NCBI GenBank assembly: GCA_009767595.1
Contig: VSDK01016891.1
Coordinates: forward strand, 133,495-197,494
Reading direction: 5' to 3'
Source of the DNA: Symbiodinium kawagutii
Lineage: Eukaryota > Sar > Dinophyceae > Suessiales > Symbiodiniaceae
DNA: 64,000 bases
Each line of letters opens with the position of its first letter. Position 1 is the stretch's first letter. A program made the translations under genes and the position numbers. The notes beneath the pieces are model-generated. The model did no database searches, was not told the origin of the DNA, and saw only the letters and a list, made by a program, of their open reading frames with translations. Positions 33,101-43,575 of this stretch are shown in pieces.

Positions 33101-33507
33101 TCACAAGCTGTTGGAGTTCTGCTGAGGATTCGCTTGGGTTTGTTGGCCATTGCGTACCCCAAGTTCCTGGTGGGTTCCCTAATCACCAACCGTTGAATAA
33201 CCATTACTATCCAAAAATAACCACTAGATTAGTATGGAACTTGTTAGGTACCCCCGACTTTAGTTACTAAGTCCCTATTGGATGCTTGGAGTTATTAGTA
33301 GTAAGTACCATTTAGGGGTACCTATCATCCTGGCCATGTTGTAGCCCCAAGTTTAGTTACTAACGGTTATAGTTGTTATTGGATGGTTTGTAGGCACCAC
33401 CATGGCCAGGGACTACCACCCTTTGGGTCGCCAACGCTTCAAGAATTGAACCATGCCCCGGGCAGAGGGCCGACCCCAACAAATATGACATGGAATAAGG
33501 GTCCATA

Positions 33508-33765
33508 TGCTGGTTTCTCAAAATAGGGGACCCTAAGAATGGTGTGCTTATCAATGATGTTTTTTAAAATATAAATTCATAAATATGTATACTGTAAATA
33601 TAGTTTCTCAAAATAGGGGACCCCCGAAATCATCCACTACTAATCATCTATAGTAATAAACCAACCTACCAACTTTTTTTTGGGTAGGCCCATTTCAGGA
33701 AACCATCATATATATATATATATATGTATATGATTTGAGGGATCCCCTATTTTGAGAAACACCCA
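33508..33765. mobile_element. family A MITE carrying a nested family A MITE
   Basis: Outer left end TATGCTGGTTTCTCAAAATA at 33506, outer right end CCTATTTTGAGAAACACCCA at 33765, TA outside both. The interior contains a second complete pair: left TAGTTTCTCAAAATAGGGGA at 33601 and right AGGAAACCATCA at 33708, flanked by AT-rich sequence. Confidence 0.8.
33601..33708. mobile_element. inner family A MITE of the nested pair
   Basis: Carries the conserved internal words GAAATCATCCA and TAGTAATAAACCAACC. The right end is less conserved than the left. Confidence 0.75.
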
Positions 33766-33769
33766 TATT

Positions 33770-34970
33770 CAAACATTTCAACCATATCTTCTGGCAAATC
33801 ACCAGCTATTCATCGCAACAACACCGTGGTTTCTTGATATAGATCTACCATTCATTTTGGAAGTAATCATAAAACCGGCAGCTTCTATCGCCAAACAATT
33901 GGGTTGACATTCGAGTTCGAGGTAACCCGCTGGATGCAATTTTGCTCAAGGTCAGGAGTTTGAGGGAGGCAAATGTGTGATATGTATTAATCACCCCATA
34001 CCATCAGCACCACATCGCTATTTGAGCAAACAAAACACCTGCTATGCAACCTCGCAAGCCATCACTGGTACAACTTAAAGTGCTCATAGTGCTGAAGGTA
34101 TTTGGTTCATAGGCGCGCATCTATCGCACGCAGCTTCGGCCCAATCTTGCAATCATCCTTTTTCGTTAGGACCTACTTCCCACGTCAGTGAAAGTCCAGA
34201 CATTGGATTCCAACGCTCCGGGCATGAGCAAGATGCAACAGGGCATGTGGTCAGCAACAGCGTCCATAAATGCTGGTACTAGCCAATACTGGGACTGACC
34301 ACGACATCTTGGAGGTCCCATTTGAACCATCCAACCAAAAGTAGGGAGAATGACCTTATGAAAGTCGCTGTTACCTACTAGTAGGCAGGGATAATGACAT
34401 GATCAAAGTCAACGCTACTGAAAAGGCGGAGTCGAACAATGGCCAATGCTGGTCACTCTGATTGGTCAGGAACCGTCCAAGGTTGGACCAGACATTTCCC
34501 TATCACTGCTCACTGTACAAGTTTGCCTGGGAGCGCCTGTACAGGGGAAGTGACCGCTCACGCGGTAAACGTTGGTTGTCCCACTGCAGGGAAGCTTGAA
34601 TCTAAACAGCATTCCAGTGGATTCCATTTCTCCAGAGGCTGAGTACGGCTCTCAACTTACTTGCAAGCTGCAAAACCTATGGATGCACGTGGGATTTTAG
34701 ATGATGACAACTCAAAAATTCAGCATTGGTCTAAGACTTAACCTGGCCGCCCTTGCCTCCTCGCCCAAGGCACGGCAAGGGCAAGCAGTGCAATCAAGAG
34801 AACCGCTTGCACAGGATGAATGTTATTCTCTATGGACCACTTTTAACGTTGGAGACACCACGCAATGATCAGTGATCGACCATGGTCAGCGAGAGCAAAA
34901 ATGGCCATACTATCTACTCCTATCCAAGATTACTTTGTTCATTTATGACAATGTCTAAGAATATCGATAG
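33770..34970. other. no convincing gene
   Basis: Open frames near 34150-34280 (plus, TSHVSESPDIGFQRSG) and 34439-34642 (plus) are protein-like but lack splice support. Confidence 0.3.
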
Positions 34971-34980
34971 TTCTCGACCG

Positions 34981-35184
34981 TTATAGGGGATGGTTTAACA
35001 ACAAGGTCCATCGGTCAGTATCATTCTCAAGCACAGCAATGACCGTGACACAAGTCAATAACAGTGATATTTCTGTTTGGCACTGAATCCCCAGCGACTC
35101 TGGGAGGTACAAGCGGTCTGATTTCATCGCGCCACCAGCACCGAAGTCAACAATAGTGATTGAGAAAGGTTGAGAATGGAGCAC
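34981..35184 (-). CDS. candidate exon with hydrophobic segment
   Basis: 67 codons on minus: LHSQPFSITIVDFGAGGAMK, SDRLYLPESLGIQCQTEISL, LLTCVTVIAVLENDTDRWTL, LNHPL, TAA. The run ISLLLTCVTVIAVL is long enough to be a buried helix or membrane segment. Splice sites not resolved. Confidence 0.4.
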   Translation of the reverse strand: MLHSQPFSITIVDFGAGGAMKSDRLYLPESLGIQCQTEISLLLTCVTVIAVLENDTDRWTLLLNHPL

Positions 35185-35298
35185 ATCAATTGTTGGATTT
35201 TCATAATTCCCTCCCGGAAGCCGGCAAAAGGGCCAGGGAGCACCGGAAGCTTGTCATCACTTTTGGTGAATAGAGCTGTCTAGCATGGCTATCGCAGA

Positions 35299-35514
35299 TT
35301 GGAGCCGCTTGATGATGTGGAACCAGGTATTTTGAAGAACATCAGCGGTGTGCTTCGTACAAGTCGAATATGCTCTGCTTACTACTTTGGTCTAAATTGG
35401 GTTTTCCTGAACAAACCTGAACACCCTATATTCGAAGAGTCCAGATTTTGGAAGCATAGCATATTGACATGGCCTGCATTTGGAGGCCACTTTGATTGCC
35501 AGCAGGCCTGCTAG
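35299..35514 (+). CDS. candidate open frame, strand uncertain
   Basis: Plus frame EPLDDVEPGILKNISGVLRT then SRICSAYYFGLNWVFLNKPE and on to TAG. Protein-like, but antisense to the surrounding minus candidates and without clear acceptors. Confidence 0.25.
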   Translation: MEPLDDVEPGILKNISGVLRTSRICSAYYFGLNWVFLNKPEHPIFEESRFWKHSILTWPAFGGHFDCQQAC

Positions 35515-35529
35515 GTACTAGCGAGTTAC

Positions 35530-35660
35530 CTGCGTTTCTTATCGGTTCTTGAAGTCTCAAGTCCACTGGCACACTGTTGGAATCCTTGAAAGTGGACGTA
35601 CATGACATCCTGGAGATGAAAACTATAGGCGACCGGAGGATGGTTTCAACTTCAACCGTC
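35530..35660 (-). CDS. candidate internal exon
   Basis: Minus frame VEVETILRSPIVFISRMSCT, STFKDSNSVPVDLRLQEPIR, NA with donor CGCAG|GTAACT. 57% purine-first. Acceptor probably GGTTGAAG near 35655. Neighbour of the well-bounded exon at 35802. Confidence 0.45.
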
Positions 35661-35801
35661 AAAATATTTGTCCAATCCGTTTATCATTCCAGGAAGGGTG
35701 CAAAAGCAAGACCTTTTTGAAACCAACCACCGGATGGAAACTCAAGCGTCACCAGAGTCAGCAGCATGAGTCGATGCAGTCCAGCACTAACAAAACGTCA
35801 C

Positions 35802-35865
35802 CTGGTGGAGAATGATGCCCTGACAATCAGGGATAATGGTTTTCTAAACTTGACGGAAACACACC
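35802..35865 (-). CDS. candidate internal exon with textbook splice sites
   Basis: 20 codons with two-base overhangs at each end: CVSVKFRKPLSLIVRASFST. Acceptor ATGTTTTTCACGATTTCAG|G, donor CACCAG|GTGACG. The frame is open upstream as well. No family recognised. Confidence 0.5.
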
Positions 35866-36707
35866 CTGAAATCGTGAAAAACATCTGAGTTTGAATAGGG
35901 AAGGAGTCGTTGGGATGTACCCCCGAGAGAAAGGCATTTGTGTTTTGAAATTTCAATAACAACACAAAAGAACAGAAGCACATTACAAATGAATCAAGCA
36001 ATTTGATATTCCATACACATCGGGTCTGATCTAAAGGGGGTAAACATGGTTTCAGTACCTGTTGGGATTATATCAATGTATAGACACAGAACGCAAACTA
36101 CTGCCTTTCTAATGAGTAAGATGAATACACAGTTGTGAACGTATTGAAACATATACAGCTAATGGCGCAGCAAAATATTGGGAGGTTAAGAGCTGGTCGT
36201 GGCTTTTGCGGTGCCATTCAATGCCGTCAACCATTTGATTAGGCGATTCTGTGGTAGGGCAACGTCTTGGGGGGAAAAAATGGTACGAAAAACCAGGTAG
36301 GGAAACCCCAAATCCCTATCTCATCCACTGACGGATCATGCCAGGAGACAGGCTGGCCAAGATTCTACTTACAAAAGAAAACATATAATATGATAGATTC
36401 ATCTACCTGCATATAAGTTTGGATCTTCGTATAGACAAACAAGTTGCACCTCAATATATGTTCCTTTGAACAAGAACATTGGTCCGATGGAACCCTTCTA
36501 CTACAGGTACGGAGCAACATCTTACCCAACTAGCCCCTCATGCATATGTGATTCACAATTCAGCCGCCTTAATCAAATAAGATTAAAGCATTGAAATGAA
36601 GCAAAATCAAATTTAACCATTCCAAACAAAATTCCAACCAATGATCCAGGTCAATTAACTAAATTCAGGTCAATTAACTAAATTGAATTAACCATTCAAT
36701 TAACAAA

Positions 36708-36808
36708 TGGGTGTTTCTAAGAATAGAATACACACATCATCCAATATTACCCACTTATACTACTACAAGTAATACTAAACCAGCCATTATAGGGGGTTCC
36801 CTATAATA
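36708..36808. mobile_element. degenerate family A MITE
   Basis: Left TGGGTGTTTCTAAGAATAGA and ATCATCCAATATTAC, then AGTAATACTAAACCAGCCATT and GGGGGTTCCCTATAATA. Lies immediately downstream (minus sense) of the ORF at 36811-36990. Confidence 0.6.
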
Positions 36809-36810
36809 AT

Positions 36811-36990
36811 TCATTGACCATTCATCCATCCCAATCCACCCCTGGACCGCACGCCGCGCGCCTTGTAGTCGCTCGTCTCTCTGCAACGTGTGCCCTTCGC
36901 AGCGGCGCTGGTCGTCACGGCCGTCACGGCTTCGGGACAAGCCTCCTGGAACTTGAGGCCCGCGTCCTGCCGCCGAAACTTGGATGCCAT
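36811..36990 (-). CDS. candidate first exon or small protein, 59 codons
   Basis: ATG at 36990: MASKFRRQDAGLKFQEACPE, AVTAVTTSAAAKGTRCRETS, DYKARGVRSRGGLGWMNGQ, TGA. Third positions are G/C-rich and purine-first codons dominate (GAG GCT, GAA GCC GTG ACG GCC). The start follows a pyrimidine tract. The last codons run towards the MITE at 36708, so a donor such as GGC|GTGCGG may end the exon earlier. No family recognised. Confidence 0.55.
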   Translation of the reverse strand: MASKFRRQDAGLKFQEACPEAVTAVTTSAAAKGTRCRETSDYKARGVRSRGGLGWMNGQ

Positions 36991-37446
36991 GAGGTTTGGA
37001 GGAATGCGATGAGAGCATTAGCTCTGGAGGAATGAGATGAGAGTAAGGTGGATGATTAGATTTGTAGAATTGTTTCTTCAAAATTAATCAAGATTAGACG
37101 AGTTAGACGAGACGAGCTTTCGTGCAAGTCGATTGGTGTGGGTTACACTGAGCGTAGTTTTGTTTGCGTTGGGGAAGATCTCAAACTGTGACAGGTTGGA
37201 TTTCGTCGTGAGAGGTAGAATGTCGGAACACAAACTTGTATCTATGAATACAGATTTATGCCATTGTGTAGTACATAGATCAACTGATTGATATAGACAA
37301 ATCAATGGAAACGTGGACAAAGGGGCTGATGATGCGATGGATTAAGGGATGGATGAAGGCATGGTTGGTGGATAGACGGTAGATTCATAGTAGAACTGAG
37401 GGATGGACAGAGCGCGGATTGATGAATGAAAAATAACAATCAGGTA

Positions 37447-37550
37447 TGTGGTGGTTTCTCAAAATAGGGGGACCCTCAAATCAATATTAATTAAGCCTTT
37501 ATGTAAATAAACCAACCATTTTGGGGTACCACTATTTTGAGAAACACCCA
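37447..37550. mobile_element. family A MITE
   Basis: Left TGTGGTGGTTTCTCAAAATA preceded by TA, inner ATAAACCAACCATTTTGGGG, right ACTATTTTGAGAAACACCCA. Confidence 0.8.
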
Positions 37551-37877
37551 TGCATATTCATTGAATTTTGAGGCATGCCTGTCCATTGGCTGCTGATCTT
37601 GCAGCGACCGACACGGGATCCAACGAAGGGTACTCAACAATAGCTTTGATTTTCCACTATGAATCATCATTGGTCACCATCTCCAATTAATTGATTGATG
37701 CCAACTGTAAAAAGCAGCTCTTCTCAAGAGTTGATTAGTTAGCTTCAATCAAGCCATACTCTATCTGAGAATCAGGATGAGGCATCTCTACTTTAATTAA
37801 CCATCACTGAATCATTGAACCACCGTCGCAACATCTACTTTTCAACCAGTCGTGACCATCATAAACCCTACAGACCA

Positions 37878-38010
37878 TCAGTACTGACCATCATGAAGCG
37901 TGTCATCAGCTGTCCTCCCACAGCCATGCTGACCGTTGACTTGGCGGAAGCCTTGGCGTTGACGGTCAAATTCATCGCTCAAACTCGTTGCTGGTGTTTC
38001 ATCATCGCTA
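37878..38010 (-). CDS. candidate exon, strand uncertain
   Basis: Minus frame TSDDETPATSLSDEFDRQRQ, GFRQVNGQHGCGRTADDTLH, DGQY, TGA, hydrophilic and purine-biased (59%). The plus frame (MKRVISCPPTAMLTVDLAEA) is equally biased and hydrophobic. Confidence 0.35.
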
Positions 38011-38099
38011 GTTGTGGATAGTTTGTGGCTAAACTGGTGGTGGATAATGAGGCCAAAAGTACAGTTAGAGTCAATGGTGCTTGGCAATTGCCAATCATG

Positions 38100-39090
38100 G
38101 AAACCAATTGACTGAATGATGGTTTAAACAAGGACCACAATGGCAAAATGACCCGAACTGTTGTAAATAAAATCAGTATTCAATAACTAAACAATTATCA
38201 TCAATCAATAAGTCATTGAACCACTGCTGTAACTGTTTAATGACAAATACGCTAACATTGATTAAACATGGTTGTTCTTTGCCAGAACTGGGTAGCAAAC
38301 ACTTGCTGGTATCTTCTCAGGCATGAATCCACATAACATCACTGTCGTGAGGGTTGAGCTACCAGTCAGTTGAACCATTTTGGCGCTGTGGAAGCAAGGT
38401 ACGAAATTAGTTCGAACTAACCCGTATTTAGTGGATCCCCAATGTGCTCACCAATCTAAGTATTTATGGTAATGTATCTACCCATGGCTAAGTCAAATAG
38501 TGCCAGTCAATGATTGCCAATACCATTGTCCGATGCACTTGGCAGTAGTATTGACCGACAATTTGACTTAGTATTGCCGATGAGCATTTGATGATTCGCA
38601 TCAATGATATCATCAAATGCAAGTGATGGTCAAATGCACTAAGTGAAGTGGCCAGCATTTGATGGTGAAATGATGCTATCACCAATGGTCAACCCTGATT
38701 GAATCGATAGATCGTCAAATCTGCTGCTTAGCATTGGATGGCTAAGAGGCTTCCCGTCTTTCACAACTGCTCATCAGCTGGTGCCGTTACCGTTCTGAAT
38801 GATTCGAACCAGCGGCTGATAAGGCAACTGATCTATATCACCAGTTTAATTCTGATGACATAGATCAAGTCATATGGGATGAATTTGTCAATATGACTGC
38901 ACAATTTGAATACTGACAAGGCAACTGATTATTTGATCTATTCGGCTTATTGTTATAGTCATGTTTGATTGACTATTCAAGTTTATTTGGCAACTGCTCA
39001 ATGCGTTTGGAACAGGTTTTGTCATGTTCCAGACTGTTGCTTCAAAATACAACATCAAGAGACATCAAGTCTGCTCATAGCATAAGCGCA
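38100..39090. other. AT-rich stretch, no convincing gene
   Basis: Contains repeated words CAAATGATGGT and TGATGGTCAAATGC at 38570-38660. No splice-bounded open frame found. Confidence 0.4.
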
Positions 39091-39098
39091 CTCCCTCA

Positions 39099-39296
39099 TC
39101 ATGTTGTGGTGACCCAACCTTGTAGCTCAGAATTCGGAAGTGATTCCGGGAAACATTCTCGCTGAAACTCATGAAATCGAGGCTTTGGTTGTTCACCACT
39201 GGATTGACATAATGTTGACCAATTTACGACCAATGATCTTATTGATGTCCATCCCCTAACGGTGATAATTTGAATCATACTTGGATCACGGCTCAT
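39099..39296 (-). CDS. candidate exon
   Basis: Minus frame SRDPSMIQIITVRGWTSIRS, LVVNWSTLCQSSGEQPKPRF, HEFQRECFPESLPNSELQ with a possible donor CAAG|GTTGGG. Adjacent to the stronger candidate at 39300. Confidence 0.3.
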   Translation of the reverse strand: MSRDPSMIQIITVRGWTSIRSLVVNWSTLCQSSGEQPKPRFHEFQRECFPESLPNSELQGWVTTT

Positions 39297-39299
39297 AGA

Positions 39300-39489
39300 T
39301 CACAACCACATTTTGCTACCAGTTCCTCTTCCTTTGACTCGTCGATTCATGATAACTCTCAGGATAACAGCTGAGCGGTTAGACTTTGAACGCATGCGGA
39401 TACGTCCCACCGCATGCCATTCCCACCCAACATCAACCAGGAAATCCAGCATGCACTTCACCAAGAGCTGATCACCCGAAAGTCCGGAT
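39300..39489 (-). CDS. candidate terminal exon, basic C-terminus
   Basis: 62 codons plus stop on minus: SGLSGDQLLVKCMLDFLVDV, GWEWHAVGRIRMRSKSNRSA, VILRVIMNRRVKGRGTGSKM, WL, TGA. Acceptor TGTTGGATAAG. About 62% purine-first. The end is strongly basic. No family recognised. Confidence 0.5.
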
Positions 39490-39752
39490 CTTATCCAACA
39501 GTAATAAACGCTGATCAATCTTGTTCACTACTAATGATCCAACGAATTATCATGACACTGTCTATCACCCAACTAATCCGTCATTGGTCAAATCAACATT
39601 GGCCATAATACTTAGTTGGATCATTAGTTGGCCAACTAATATGCTCAAATCAGATTTAATAAATCATAAGTCATGATATCATTAGTTGGCCATATTTATC
39701 ACCCAATGGCTCATCACAAGCCTTCGTCAACATAGGCCATACTCAACCTCCC

Positions 39753-39893
39753 ATGAAGCAGCTGAACCTTGGTGGCAACATCGCTTCAGCGCCAAGCAAC
39801 GCAGACGCCGCGAGCCGCGACCAGCAGAAGGACCTGCGCGGTCCCCGCAGTTCCCGGGAGTTCATGGGAGAACCTGGGTTTAACCTCGACTAA
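39753..39893 (+). CDS. candidate small ORF or terminal exon, plus strand
   Basis: MKQLNLGGNIASAPSNADAA, SRDQQKDLRGPRSSREFMGE, PGFNLD, TAA. 61% purine-first codons with a hydrophilic Asp/Arg/Ser composition. The frame is open upstream for about 20 codons, so the ATG may be internal. It is antisense to the minus candidates on either side. Confidence 0.45.
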   Translation: MKQLNLGGNIASAPSNADAASRDQQKDLRGPRSSREFMGEPGFNLD

Positions 39894-40590
39894 ACCATGG
39901 CGCATGTCAAGTTTCTAACCAGGGGTATATATATATATATCTAAGTTTAAGTATATGCATCTAAGATCATCTAAGTTTCAAATGATCTTTTGAACTGAGA
40001 ATCAGCTGAGTTTGATCATCAACTACACTTGCTGTACAAAAAGGAAAGTTGGTGAACATGACTGCGGTACCAGTTGCAAGGCTACCATAGCTACTTTGTA
40101 TAGACCTTACCACTAAATCCAGCTCAAGGGCAGTACACACTGCAATGCCTCACCATTGTTCCACCAAGCAGTAGCAGTCCAGGTGTTACTCTCTCAATTC
40201 ATGGTGTGTACCCTGGAACTCCATTTTGGGGCCATCCCGATAGGCTGAGTGGTTCATCTTTTTGGGTGCCCAATCTATGTACTTATTGAATGGGAATTGC
40301 TCTGAAAGACAGGCCAAACCAGCCAGACCAGGCATATGGTTGGTGCTTCTTACTCAGTTTTCACCCCACCAAAACGAGCTAACGATAGTCCGCTGTTAGT
40401 TGTTTATTGCGTGGTTCTTCGTTGGCCTATCCTCATTGCTGGTTGTTCCGACCCCAGCAAGGTGGGACCCACTGATATAAATAATTTGCTTCCAATCATA
40501 AATCGATCACTTTACAGGATACACTTTTACCACAATGCTGCATGAAAAAAGCACATATCAAAGTCCGTGCTAGAATTATACCATATACGA

Positions 40591-40693
40591 TGGGCCCCTA
40601 AAATCCGGAAAACATTTTTTTTAGTAAAGCCTCCAAAATATGGATGATAATGATAACTGATAAACCTCTAAAGATGATGGGTTTTAGGGGCCA
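40591..40693. mobile_element. family D MITE
   Basis: Left GGGCCCCTAAAATCCGG, right inverse GGTTTTAGGGGCC, inner AACCTCTAAAGATGATGG. A half copy (AACCTCTAAAGATCATGG, GGCCCCTGG) lies at 52037-52073. Next to the exon at 40701. Confidence 0.7.
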
Positions 40694-40700
40694 GTGGTAG

Positions 40701-40835
40701 TTACACCATAACTCCGCCAGTCGTCTGCAAAAAAGGGCGGCCGAGCAGCTGCGCTGTGTTCAGATCCAAATCCACCAGCTCCGCTTGGCATTGCGTCCAT
40801 GGGTCCATCCTCGGATGTGTCGCATCGTGGTGAGA
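40701..40835 (-). CDS. candidate exon
   Basis: Minus frame SHHDATHPRMDPWTQCQAEL, VDLDLNTAQLLGRPFLQTTG, GVMV, TAA; or a donor GTTATG|GTGTAA. The acceptor GTCCTCCCTAGCAG is strong. Phase 0 joins it to 40884-40991 across a 48-bp intron. Confidence 0.45.
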   Translation of the reverse strand, partial: SHHDATHPRMDPWTQCQAELVDLDLNTAQLLGRPFLQTTGGVMV

Positions 40836-40883
40836 CTGCTAGGGAGGACACACCGACCGGACCTTGGATACGACCCGACGTAC

Positions 40884-40991
40884 CTTGGAGGATGACTCAA
40901 CTTGGATGATCCAAGGGTGGTGAGGCAAAGTGCCCGATACAAAGCCACTTTTCTCGGACCGTTGCTTGAGATCTTGGCGTTTTTGGGTGAG
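40884..40991 (-). CDS. candidate internal exon
   Basis: 36 codons on minus: LTQKRQDLKQRSEKSGFVSG then TLPHHPWIIQVESSSK. Donor TCCAAG|GTACGT is strong; acceptor GTAGCAATCAG. The frame is open upstream, so the exon may be longer. Phase 0 at both ends; the thaumatin-like exon at 41506 also ends in phase 0. Confidence 0.45.
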
Positions 40992-41505
40992 CTGATTGCT
41001 ACGGTGGGGATGAACGAATTGCTGGCGTGACAGGCAGCACGAAAAAGGCAGCAACCACATGCTATGCTGGTTCACAACTGACTGTAGGTTGCAAACCAAA
41101 ACCTTAGCCCAGCCCAGGGTCCCCCTTTGGAGACTTTAAGGGCTGCAAAGGGCATATGCTCTTCCACCAGTGCCATGTGAGCCGCTTCCACATGTGAGGG
41201 TGTGTTTCCTCTTGAAACGATTAATCGTCGGAGTAGTCTTAGGTAACAAGAAAGTCAAAAAGCCGCGAGTACTACTCAGCCAATGTACTCAGGACCTGCG
41301 CGAAATTAGTTGGTCGACGGATCCCTTTGCACCACTGCAAAGTAAGATTGTCCAAAGGTATGCATATCTAGAACTTCGTATTTTGTGCACATAGTCATAG
41401 GCTTGATTGATTACATAAAACACAACAAAAACTACATAAAAATAAAACTACAACATATAGTATATGTGGATACACATGGCATTCACCAAACTTAGACTTG
41501 CTCAC

Positions 41506-41711
41506 TTTCCGCCATGCTGCTGCTTCACAGTTTGCTGCTTCGTTGGGTTCTCCAGTTCTGCCCACCGAACCAAGGCTCTTACAACTGGTCGTCCTGCAGG
41601 CGGGACCTCCTGGAACGATGGTCACGTTGACGTTGAAGCCTTCCACCAAGGAGATACGGTAGGCATCGGAAGCCTCAAGGCATGCGCAGCGGCGCAGCGG
41701 TAACCCGGTGC
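41506..41711 (-). CDS. candidate exon of a thaumatin-like (PR-5) protein
   Basis: 68 codons on minus: TGLPLRRCACLEASDAYRIS, LVEGFNVNVTIVPGGPACRT, TSCKSLGSVGRTGEPNEAAN, CEAAAWRK. The stretch YRISLVEGFNVNVTIVPGG, then C-x4-C, matches the family landmark Y-x-[VI]-S-x-[VI]-x-G-[YF]-N-[VL] followed by a Cys pair (thaumatin, GH64/TLP). Acceptor GTGTCCAG|G, donor CGGAAA|GTGAGC. The usual CP-x-L that follows is absent, so the exon end or the domain is divergent. Thaumatin-like proteins are secreted, disulfide-rich, and in some cases bind or cut beta-glucan. Role here is inferred only. Confidence 0.55.
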
Positions 41712-41957
41712 CTGGACACACTTGGGAGATGCAGCGCCAGTTGATTAGTTGAAACATGCATCTTAATGGAAACATGTCATCGAGGAGTAGGCAAACTGCA
41801 ATTCAACCACAATGCATACAACAAACAAATATAGATATATGGCATATTTGCTTTCAAACACAGCTAAAATAGATGTTCGAGATGATTGGCCATTTAGTCA
41901 TAGTAATTTATGGTTCATGAATCATGTAAACCACTATCATCCATCTCTAACCAGTAC

Positions 41958-42064
41958 TGGTTGGTGGTTGAACCACCCCTATGAAAAAACATTCTTGTCA
42001 GCCAACCATTTGTTAAGAATTACAAGTTGGAAAATCAAAAATGTGAAGCAATCCAACAGCCAGT
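41958..42064. mobile_element. family C short inverted-repeat element
   Basis: Left CTGGTTGGTGGTTGAACCAC, inner GAAAAAACATTCTTGTCAGC, right AAAATGTGAAGCAATCC. Confidence 0.6.
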
Positions 42065-42258
42065 AGTTGTTTGAACACTATTGTTGGATATTATCCCCTA
42101 ATATCAGTCACTATTGATGTTATCACCCATCTCCAGCCATTATCAACCATTGCTACCTCTCACCCACCAACCTCTCAACCCCCCAGTGCCTCACCGAAAG
42201 AGAACTCTGCCACCGTCGCCGGTGACGTCCTGGGTTTCATGGCCGGTCGTAGGGAGTG

Positions 42259-42485
42259 GCTCAATGCAAAATGGCTATTGAAAATAATGGTTTATCATTG
42301 CTTTATAATAGGGTAATGATGGTCTATCATTGATTTATAAAAGATTTAATGGCTACTGAAAATCATGGTTTATCATTGCTTTACAATTGTTTAGGGTCCA
42401 AACACCTTTTCACAAGGTATTTGGAGCACTAGGGGTTGCAAATAATGGTTTATCATTGCTCAATAATAGGGTCAATGGCGAACAA
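42259..42485. repeat. tandem repeat interrupted by a family G half element
   Basis: A unit of about 55-95 bp containing AATGGTTTATCATTGCT occurs four times. Between the third and fourth copies lies GGTCCAAACACCTTTTCACAAGGTATTTGGAGCACTAGGGG in two halves of a family G-like inverted repeat. Confidence 0.7.
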
Positions 42486-42689
42486 CCAGAATGTGATGGT
42501 TCATAAGGGTTTATTGTAAACCAATCGTATATATGGTATGGTTTATGACGAATAGCGACGATACTCAATGACATTGACCAATGATAATGGTCAGCATTTT
42601 GACAACAAGGGGGTCATGATCCACAATAAAGACCAATTGAAATGTTTGGGCGGTGTTCATGATTGTGTGCAACGGTTAACACATATTTC

Positions 42690-42917
42690 TCAAGGTTGAC
42701 CACGAGGCTTAATAGATTGAAACAAAAATGGCAACGACAGCAAAAATGAATGCTCCCAGCCACAACAACGCCGGTTTCCTTCATGATCGCCTGAGGGAAT
42801 GATCTGGCTTAGGCAGCCTCCATCAGCAGCCAGAAAATCGGTCCAAAATGCAAACCACATGTTTCGTGAGTGCAGCCCACCATTGGCACCAAAAATCTTA
42901 AACATAGGATTGAACAC
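42690..42917 (-). CDS. candidate exon
   Basis: Minus frame FKIFGANGGLHSRNMWFAFW, TDFLAADGGCLSQIIPSGDH, EGNRRCCGWEHSFLLSLPFL, ending TGA. Protein-like, aromatic-rich; splice limits are unresolved. Confidence 0.35.
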   Translation of the reverse strand: MFNPMFKIFGANGGLHSRNMWFAFWTDFLAADGGCLSQIIPSGDHEGNRRCCGWEHSFLLSLPFLFQSIKPRGQP

Positions 42918-43575
42918 TCCACCATGTGATTAAGCTCTTCCCTATCAAAACAATAAGGATTTCTTCGCACTGAGGCAGGACGAAAAATCAGTAGTGCTCA
43001 AAACCACCCACCAAATAAATATACACCTGTAACTTGAGACGACAACTGCAATATCCAGGCTCTCAGCTGCCAGTTAAGTTGGTTTGCAATTGGGGCACCA
43101 GTTATGGTATCACTGGCTCCAACCTCCACCCTGTGTAGGTCAATATCTCATGGCTTCCAACAAAACCCTCCACCCTGACCACTGTACAGTTTCCAAGCCG
43201 CGGTTGGTTCCATTCTCAGGTCAACAGGTGCTCCCAGTGTCATGCTGGTCCCAGCGACGGTCAACGACCAATCTCAATCATAGCAATGTTCAGCGACATG
43301 CAATACCCATCGACCAACTGCTTTAGAAATCTGGCAATTGCTATTCAGTATCAGCATTACCCAATCATTGCTCATTATTAACCACTGTGAAGCATTATTG
43401 GCTACTACTATGAACCATGAACCAACAACAAAACTACCCAACCAGTATACCCAATCATTATACCTCATCGTTAGTTGTTCAACCATTATAAATTGGTTAT
43501 CCCCTACTATTAATCATTCACAAACAACCAAATTACCCAATCATCTACCCAATCATCACCCACGCTTCACCACCA

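Noticed and set aside
38795-38835. GATTCGAACC, like the reverse of a tRNA B box
   Set aside because: The flanking bases do not form a T stem and no A box or acceptor stem is found.
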